A DNA stretch of 7,414 nucleotides from Citricoccus sp. WCRC_4 (GTDB lineage: Bacteria > Actinomycetota > Actinomycetes > Actinomycetales > Micrococcaceae). The position numbers were made by a program, and so were the translations under genes. The stretch is from NCBI GenBank assembly GCA_026645375.1, contig JAPFFX010000135.1, positions 1 through 7,414 of the forward strand, written 5' to 3'. The notes under the pieces are model-generated. The model was given only the letters and a program-made list of their open reading frames with translations, did not search any database and was not told where the DNA came from. Each line of letters starts with the position of its first letter. Positions within the stretch are counted from its first letter, which is position 1. Shown piece by piece: positions 1 through 4,929 of this stretch.

Positions 1-91
1 CAAGCCCGCGAAGGCGGCCCGGCCTGTCAAGGCGCGCCGGCCGTCGGTGCCCAGCTGGGACGAGATCGTCTTCGGCCGCAAGAACGACTGA
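1..91 (+). CDS. sepH: SepH (DUF3071) cell-division protein, C-terminal end only
   Basis: Only the last 29 codons are in the window; the reading frame begins at base 2 and ends with TGA at 89-91. The visible tail is basic and Ala/Pro/Arg-rich (KPAKAARPVKARRP), then SVPSWDEIVFGRKND. A basic linker followed by a short conserved 'VPSWDEIVFG' tail is what I recall for the C-terminus of SepH (DUF3071), an actinobacterial cytoplasmic protein that stimulates FtsZ assembly at the septum. The DUF3071 domain and helix-turn-helix that would prove it lie upstream, outside the window. Location supports the call: sepH lies near a parC-like topoisomerase gene in several actinobacterial genomes, from memory. 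The gene converges on the phosphodiesterase gene, its stop codon 31 bp from that gene's stop. The assignment rests on a short motif and is moderate; the existence of a coding tail is more certain than its name. Confidence 0.62.
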   Translation, partial: KPAKAARPVKARRPSVPSWDEIVFGRKND

Positions 92-95
92 CGGT

Positions 96-121
96 CCGGC
101 CGGCGTGCGGCAGCCGGCCGG
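96..121. terminator. Hairpin between convergent genes, possible bidirectional terminator
   Basis: A perfect 9-bp inverted repeat (CCGGCCGGC at 96-104, GCCGGCCGG at 113-121) encloses an 8-base loop. It fills most of the 31-bp junction between the convergent sepH-like and phosphodiesterase stop codons, where a shared terminator is expected. Neither side has a run of T, so it is not a classic intrinsic terminator; many high-GC actinobacterial terminators lack U-tracts. The structure is seen; terminator function is inferred from position. Confidence 0.5.
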
Positions 122-122
122 T

Positions 123-1289
123 CTAGCGCAGGGGCCGGTGCAGCATCAACAGCGGCACCTCGCGCTCGGCGCGGGTGGGCGAGCCGTGGTGCCCCACCAT
201 CTCGAAGGCCGCCGGGGCGGCTCGGCGTCCGTCGTACAGTGCCACCGGTCCGTGCGCGGCGACGAGCAACTCGCCGATGCGCGGCGTGACCCGGTCCTCG
301 GTGACGCCGAACCAGCCGGCCTCCAGGGCCTGCTCGCGGGTGAGGATCCAGGCGTGCTCGCCGAAGGCGGCATGCCAGGCGGACGTGGTCCGCTCCCGCA
401 CGGCCGGGCCGGCGTCGGGCGCGAAGTGCAGCTGGACGAACCGGGGCTCACCGGCCGTGTGCTCGATCCCGTCGACCAGGGCGGGCATCGTGGAGTAGTC
501 GATCCGCCCGGGCTCCGGGACGTCCACCATGCCGTGGTCCCCGGTCAGCACGAGGACGGTGTCCTTGGGCACGGACTGGCCCAGCCGGCGCGCCGCCGCA
601 TCGATCTCCTCGAGCGCGTAGAGCCACTTCTCGGAGCCGGTGCCGTGCTGGTGCCCGGCCTTGTCGAGCTCGTTCAGGTACAGGTACAGCAGCACCGGCC
701 CCTTCGCCCCGTGCAACTCCTCGCGGGCGTGCTGGAACCGGGCGTGCAGCGTGGTCCCCCCGACGAAGCGGGACCCCCGCAGGGACGCCCGGGTCAGGGC
801 GGAGCCCTCGAAGGCCGGCAGGGAGACGGTGACCGGCTCCACCCCGGTGCCGGCGAGCCGTTCGAAGACCGTGGCCTGAGGCTGCCAGAGCAATGGATCG
901 GTCTGCGGGTCCCAGCCGCCGAGCTGGTTGATGACGGTGTCCCGGTCGGGATCGAGCACGTCATAGCCGACCAGGCCGTGCCGTCCCGGTTCCAGGCCGG
1001 TGCCCAGGCTGGACAGGGAGGCCGCGGTGGTGGTGGGGAACGCCGACTGCAGGGTGGCGGAATCGCGTTCCAGCACCGACCGCAGGTACGGCGCATGGCC
1101 GCCGTAGCGCTTCAACAGGGCCTTCCCGAGCCCGTCGACCATGACGACGGCGGCCCGGCGGGTCCGCGGCAACTGGAGCGCGTTGCTGAACCCCGGTGCG
1201 CCCAGCGCCGCGGCGGCCGAGGTCAGGACGCCGGCCAGTGACCGGCCGGCGTAGGGGGGCCCGGACGGGATCGGTGGAGTGGACGTCAC
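123..1289 (-). CDS. Alkaline phosphatase family protein (nucleotide pyrophosphatase/phosphodiesterase type)
   Basis: This 388-residue protein belongs to the type I phosphodiesterase/nucleotide pyrophosphatase branch of the alkaline phosphatase superfamily, two-metal hydrolases of phosphate mono- or diesters. The full set of expected active-site motifs is visible: AAVVMVDGLG with metal ligand Asp52; FPTTTAASLSSLGTGL, whose Thr88 matches the FPTxT nucleophile; DKAGHQHG with Asp209 and His213; GDHGM with Asp251 and His252; and GHHG with His368. It should therefore be catalytically competent. No signal peptide or membrane segment is visible, so a cytoplasmic location is likely, unlike many secreted members. 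The start is a GTG at 1289-1287; no other Met precedes residue 50, which lies inside the first motif. This GTG overlaps the stop of the upstream DUF5998 gene as GTGA, with a GGGAG about 11 bases before it, so translational coupling is likely. The stop is TAG at 125-123. The physiological substrate cannot be told from sequence. Confidence 0.9.
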   Translation of the reverse strand: MTSTPPIPSGPPYAGRSLAGVLTSAAAALGAPGFSNALQLPRTRRAAVVMVDGLGKALLKRYGGHAPYLRSVLERDSATLQSAFPTTTAASLSSLGTGLEPGRHGLVGYDVLDPDRDTVINQLGGWDPQTDPLLWQPQATVFERLAGTGVEPVTVSLPAFEGSALTRASLRGSRFVGGTTLHARFQHAREELHGAKGPVLLYLYLNELDKAGHQHGTGSEKWLYALEEIDAAARRLGQSVPKDTVLVLTGDHGMVDVPEPGRIDYSTMPALVDGIEHTAGEPRFVQLHFAPDAGPAVRERTTSAWHAAFGEHAWILTREQALEAGWFGVTEDRVTPRIGELLVAAHGPVALYDGRRAAPAAFEMVGHHGSPTRAEREVPLLMLHRPLR

Positions 1290-2035
1290 CGCCCGGTCCG
1301 CTCCCGGTCCGGGTCGACGGTGGCGCGGCGCAGTTCGCGGTAGAAGGCCAGGGCCGAGTCGACGGCGCGCTGGCCCTCGGCCTCGGCAGCCACCCGCAGC
1401 ACCAGGTCCTCGCGCGCCGAGGTGCCGGTGTATCCGTGGTCGGCATCGCAGTTGGGGTCCGCGCAGGCCGCCGGTGCCAGGTCGATCCGCTGTCCCCCGG
1501 CCCAGGTCACGGACAGGGTGACCTCGGCGACCGGGTCCCCGCGGCGGAAGTCCTGGGGCTGGGGGTGGACCGTGGTGGCCACCACCGAGTCGATGCGCCG
1601 CAGCGGGACCACCTCGGTGGACACCTGGGCCATGACCTGCTCGCCGGCGTCGTCCAGGGCGTGGTCGTCCAGGTGCAGTGCCGCCATGATGTCCCCGGCC
1701 AGGGCGAGCACCGTGATGTGCCGGTGGATCTCGTCGTAGTCGAAGTGCGTGTCCACGTGCACCAGGTGGCTGGTGACGGTGCGCCCGTCCAGCACCGAGT
1801 CCAGGACGTCCGCCACCAGTTCCGGGTAGAAGCCGGCACGCTCGAGGTCGGCCCCGAGGCTGGGGGGCACGCCGTCCGGACCGCCCGCCGGGACGACCGG
1901 GCGATGGACCGGGCCCGGCGCGTCCTGCGGCTCCGGTGGATTCGCACCGGAGTTGTCCGCGGCGCCCGAGGAATGGTGCCCGGACGGGTGCTGGCCGGAG
2001 CCGGGGTTCCTGCGCAGTGGAGTCATGCCGTCCAT
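1286..2035 (-). CDS. DUF5998 family protein
   Basis: As drawn, the protein has 249 residues. From about residue 60 it resembles the actinobacterial family DUF5998: it opens with LGADLERAGFYPELVADVLD, followed by TSHLVHVDTHFDYDEIHRHITVL (about 88-110), a central acidic/His segment (MAALHLDDHALDDAGEQVM), and an Arg-rich C-terminal helix ending ALAFYRELRRATVD. No function is established for the family that I know of. A CADPNCDADHGY cluster (Cys191, Cys196, His200) could bind metal but is too short for a confident zinc site. Residues 1-59 are Pro/Gly/Ser/His-rich and probably disordered, an extension over the roughly 200-residue core expected of the family. ATG 2035-2033 was chosen; ATG 2026-2024 is an equal alternative, since TAGCAT at 2039-2034 would be a -10 element 7 bases before it. 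An upstream GTG/ATG reading to 2176 would overlap the acetyltransferase gene and looks non-coding. The stop overlaps the phosphodiesterase start by 4 bases. Confidence 0.8.
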   Translation of the reverse strand: MDGMTPLRRNPGSGQHPSGHHSSGAADNSGANPPEPQDAPGPVHRPVVPAGGPDGVPPSLGADLERAGFYPELVADVLDSVLDGRTVTSHLVHVDTHFDYDEIHRHITVLALAGDIMAALHLDDHALDDAGEQVMAQVSTEVVPLRRIDSVVATTVHPQPQDFRRGDPVAEVTLSVTWAGGQRIDLAPAACADPNCDADHGYTGTSAREDLVLRVAAEAEGQRAVDSALAFYRELRRATVDPDRERTGR

Positions 2036-2058
2036 GCTATCGGCCCCGCCCGGTGCCG

Positions 2059-2122
2059 GCGGTGTCCCGGAAGCGGCGTCCGGGCGCGGTGCCCGGTGAC
2101 GATGACCGGTCCCGGACACCGC
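2059..2122. other. GC-rich inverted repeats in the acetyltransferase-DUF5998 spacer
   Basis: The 94-bp spacer between the acetyltransferase stop and the DUF5998 start holds nested inverted repeats. A 9-bp pair (GCGGTGTCC 2059-2067, GGACACCGC 2114-2122) encloses a tight hairpin with a perfect 6-bp stem and 5-base loop (CCGGGC 2080-2085, GCCCGG 2091-2096). A second, mutually exclusive 5-bp stem pairs 2093-2097 with 2105-2109. No T-run follows on the minus strand. It might end or weaken acetyltransferase transcription, or be just GC-rich pairing by chance; function is not shown. Confidence 0.3.
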
Positions 2123-2129
2123 GCTCCGG

Positions 2130-4853
2130 TCAGCCGCGCATGGCCCGGCGCGCGGAGTCCGTGCGCTGGGCCGCATTGGCCACGTCCACCTCGGCGGAGA
2201 GCACCGTGATCCCGCGGTCCGAGGCCAGCACCGGGTTGAAGCGGACCCGGGCGACCTGCGGATGGTCGTCCTTCAGGGCTGCGATGCGCGCCAGCAGGTC
2301 CTGCAGGGCGGCCGTGTCGACCTCGGGCAGTCCGCCGTAGCCGAAGAGCTTGGCCGCGGCGCGCGGTGACCTGATCATCCGGGCCAGGTCCTGGTCGGTC
2401 AGCGGGGGCACGAGGTGGACCCAGTCGTCCAGCAGGTCCACGGCGTCCCCGGCGATACCGAAGGACACCACGGGGCCCAGCAGCGGGTCCTCCAGGGCCG
2501 TGATGATGCAGGCCTGCCCCGAGGGGGCCATGGACTGCACCTCCAGGCTGGGACTGCCGTAGGGCTCGAGGATGCTGCGCATCTGGGCCACGTTGCGCCG
2601 CAGGGAGGCCGCGTCCACGATGTTGAGCCGGACCCCGCTCAGGTCCAGCCGGTGGCGCAGGTAGGAGTCGACGGCCTTGACCGCCACCGGCCAGCCCAGC
2701 CGGTCGGCGGCCGCCACGGCCTCGTCCTCGGTGGCGAACCGCTCCGAGGCGAGTACCTCGATGCCGTAACAGCCCAGCAGTTCCCGGGACTCGTCCGGGG
2801 AGAGCCGGACCAGGTCCGTCCCGGTGGCCCGGGCGGTCCAGCCATCGAGCAGGGTCTCGGCGCGGTTCCGGTCCAGTCCCTGCGGCTCCACGGCGATCCC
2901 CTCCTCCGCCTGGCGCCAGTCACGGTAGCGCACCAGCCGGGACAGCACCCGGGCGGCCTGTTCCGGGGAGGAGAACACCGGCAGTCCCCGCTGCAGCCCG
3001 CCGTCCTCGGTCGCGGGCGCGGACCGGCGCAGGGTCGCCGACTGGTAGTCCGGGTCCAGGACCCCGGTGAAGGAGGCCAGGACGGGGACGCCGGATCCCC
3101 GGGCCGCCTCCTCGACGGCGGCCGCCAACCGGTCCGCGTCCCCGGACTGCTGGTGCATCCCCGCCTGGGTGACCACCAGCAGGGCGTCCACGGTGCCACC
3201 GTCCACGGCGTTGCGGACCGCCGCGCCCAGGGCGCGTTCGGCGTCCTCCACCAGGTGCTCGGCGTCCATGTCGGGCACGTCCATGGTGGCTGCCACGGCC
3301 AGTCCGTGGCGCTCGGCGGCATCGATCACCACGCGGTTCAGGGCGAGCGAGTTGCCGAGCACCCCGACCCGCCCGCCGGCCGGCAGCGGCTGGCAGGCCA
3401 CGGTCTGCATGAGGTCCATGAGGTCGTCGTGGTTGTCCACCTGGATGACGCCGGTCTGCTCCAGCATGGAGTCCACGGCGCCGGCCGGGGCCTGGGTGGT
3501 CCGGGTCTCGTGGCCGGGAGGCAACCTCCGACCCATCACGTCCGAGCGTGCCACCACCACCGGCTTGCGGCGGGACAGGCGCCGGGTGATCCGGGAGAAC
3601 TTGCGCGGATTGCCGAAGGACTCCAGGTAGACCCCGACGGCGGCCGTGGCCGGATCGTCCTCGAAGTACTGCATCGCGTCATTGCCGGAGACGTCCGCCC
3701 GGTTGCCGGCGGAGACCATGGAGGACAGGCCGATGCCGCGACGGTGGGCCGCGGCGAACAGGGTGGCCCCGATCGCGGCCGACTGGGAGAACAACCCGAC
3801 GGACCCCCGCGCCGGCAGGAACGGCGAGACCGAGGCGTTGAGGGACACGGCCGGGGAGGTGTTCACGATCCCCGCCGAGGCGGGCCCGATCACCCGCATG
3901 CCGTTGGACCGGGCCTGGCGCACCAGCTCCCGCTGGCGCGCGAGACCGTCGCGGCCGGCGTCGGCGTACCCGGCGGTGACCACCAGCAGGCCCTTGACGC
4001 CGTGCCGGGCACAGTCCCGGACCACCGAGGGGATCTCGTCCACGGGCACGGCCAGCACCGCCAGGTCGACGGGGCCGGGCACCTCGGACAGGGTGGACCG
4101 GGAGATCATCCCGGCCAGTTCCAGGGCCTCACGGTTGATGCCGTAGACCGGGCCGGTGTACCCGCCCTCGATGATGTTCTGGAGCAGGGAGAAGCCCACC
4201 GATCCGGACTGCCGGCTCGCGCCGATCACGGCCACGGACTCCGGGGCCAGCAGCTCGGCCAGGGATCTCGCCTCGGCACGGTGCTCGCGCGACTCCATGA
4301 CCGCCCGGACCTTGGCCGTGGGGTCGATCGAGAACTCGACCGCCACCACGCCGTCGTCGAACCGGCGGGAGACCTCGAACCCGGACTCCTGGAACACGGA
4401 GAGCATCTTCCGGTTCTCCGGGAGGACCTCCGCGGTGAACCGGCGGATACCGTTCTCCCGCGCCGCCACGGCGAGGTGTTCCATGAGGATCGAGCCGATG
4501 CCCTTGCCCTGGGAGGCGTCCGAGATGTTGAATGCGACCTCGGCCTCGAGCGGGTCATCCAACCGGTCGTACCGGCCGATGCCCAGGATCTCCTCGCCGC
4601 GCAGCACCACCAGGCCGACCCGGTCCCGGTAGTCCACGTGGGTGAACCGGTCCAGTTCCTTCTTGGACAGCGTGGACTTGAAGGTGAAGAAGCGCAGGTA
4701 GATCGAGCTCTGCGACTGGCCCTCGTGCATGCGCAGCAGGCCGGAGGCGTCGTCCGGGGTGACCGGCCTCAGATGGGCCGTGGTGCCGTCCCGCAGGACG
4801 ACATCGGCTTCCCAGTGGGACGGATATTCGGGAGTTCTCGACGTCTCGCCCAT
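2130..4853 (-). CDS. PatA-type GNAT N-acetyltransferase fused to ADP-forming acyl-CoA synthetase-like domains
   Basis: The 907-residue protein has an N-terminal GNAT domain (about 15-175; acetyl-CoA pyrophosphate loop QGKGIG at 115-120), a Rossmann CoA-binding domain (about 200-330, starting SVAVIGASRQSGSVG), succinyl-CoA-ligase-like flavodoxin domains (about 345-640, including FSQSAAIG and GNRADVSGND), and a C-terminal ATP-grasp-like region (about 685-890: LLGCYGIEV, PVAVKAVDS, GVRLNI, RFNPVL). This order, GNAT first, matches actinobacterial PatA-type protein lysine acetyltransferases, which acetylate targets such as acetyl-CoA synthetase; the Salmonella Pat order is reversed. It is probably cytoplasmic and acetyl-CoA-responsive. 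Several synthetase catalytic residues appear lost (see finding), suggesting a sensing rather than enzymatic role for that half. ATG 4853-4851 is chosen because family homology starts just after it and a -10 element sits exactly upstream; the frame continues open to 5006 but that part overlaps the divergent topoisomerase gene. Stop is TGA at 2132-2130. No cyclic-nucleotide-binding domain is present, unlike mycobacterial Pat. Specific targets cannot be inferred. Confidence 0.88.
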   Translation of the reverse strand: MGETSRTPEYPSHWEADVVLRDGTTAHLRPVTPDDASGLLRMHEGQSQSSIYLRFFTFKSTLSKKELDRFTHVDYRDRVGLVVLRGEEILGIGRYDRLDDPLEAEVAFNISDASQGKGIGSILMEHLAVAARENGIRRFTAEVLPENRKMLSVFQESGFEVSRRFDDGVVAVEFSIDPTAKVRAVMESREHRAEARSLAELLAPESVAVIGASRQSGSVGFSLLQNIIEGGYTGPVYGINREALELAGMISRSTLSEVPGPVDLAVLAVPVDEIPSVVRDCARHGVKGLLVVTAGYADAGRDGLARQRELVRQARSNGMRVIGPASAGIVNTSPAVSLNASVSPFLPARGSVGLFSQSAAIGATLFAAAHRRGIGLSSMVSAGNRADVSGNDAMQYFEDDPATAAVGVYLESFGNPRKFSRITRRLSRRKPVVVARSDVMGRRLPPGHETRTTQAPAGAVDSMLEQTGVIQVDNHDDLMDLMQTVACQPLPAGGRVGVLGNSLALNRVVIDAAERHGLAVAATMDVPDMDAEHLVEDAERALGAAVRNAVDGGTVDALLVVTQAGMHQQSGDADRLAAAVEEAARGSGVPVLASFTGVLDPDYQSATLRRSAPATEDGGLQRGLPVFSSPEQAARVLSRLVRYRDWRQAEEGIAVEPQGLDRNRAETLLDGWTARATGTDLVRLSPDESRELLGCYGIEVLASERFATEDEAVAAADRLGWPVAVKAVDSYLRHRLDLSGVRLNIVDAASLRRNVAQMRSILEPYGSPSLEVQSMAPSGQACIITALEDPLLGPVVSFGIAGDAVDLLDDWVHLVPPLTDQDLARMIRSPRAAAKLFGYGGLPEVDTAALQDLLARIAALKDDHPQVARVRFNPVLASDRGITVLSAEVDVANAAQRTDSARRAMRG

Positions 4854-4865
4854 AGGATCACAGTA
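4851..4865 (-). promoter_or_regulatory. Putative leaderless promoter: -10 element and start codon of the acetyltransferase gene
   Basis: On the minus strand TACTGT (4865-4860) fits the TAnnnT -10 pattern. Exactly six bases (GATCCT) separate it from the ATG at 4853-4851, so a transcript would be expected to begin at the A of the start codon. No Shine-Dalgarno sequence lies at a usable distance, consistent with a leaderless mRNA, which is common in actinobacteria. No good -35 hexamer is visible; the 17-bp position reads CAGCGT. Confidence 0.5.
4853..4858 (+). promoter_or_regulatory. Possible -10 element for the topoisomerase gene
   Basis: TAGGAT on the plus strand fits TAnnnT and lies about 71 bases before the parC-like start, giving a leader of roughly 65 bases. 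It overlaps the first base of the divergent acetyltransferase start codon. There is no convincing -35 hexamer (GGGAGT at 17 bp spacing). GACAAT at 4866-4871 is a weaker alternative. Low certainty. Confidence 0.25.
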
Positions 4866-4910
4866 GACAATTCCCGTCGCGCACGCTGTGCCGCGACGAC
4901 CATCCCCCAC

Positions 4911-4916
4911 AAGGAC
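4911..4916 (+). promoter_or_regulatory. Probable ribosome binding site of the topoisomerase gene, long spacing
   Basis: AAGGAC is the only Shine-Dalgarno-like sequence before the ATG at 4930. The 13 bases between the motif and the start are more than the usual 5-9. No alternative ATG or GTG lies closer in frame, so the start is still preferred. Confidence 0.5.
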
Positions 4917-4929
4917 ACCCGCAGACCCC

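Noticed and set aside
105..1241. A 378-codon plus-strand open frame opposite the phosphodiesterase gene
   Set aside because: Gly/Arg/Gln/Pro-rich translation without motifs, while the opposite strand shows every active-site motif of the alkaline phosphatase superfamily.
2036..2176. An upstream start for the DUF5998 gene at 2176
   Set aside because: The added 47 residues are low-complexity, would overlap the end of the acetyltransferase gene by 47 bases and cross the inverted-repeat spacer; no ribosome binding site supports it.
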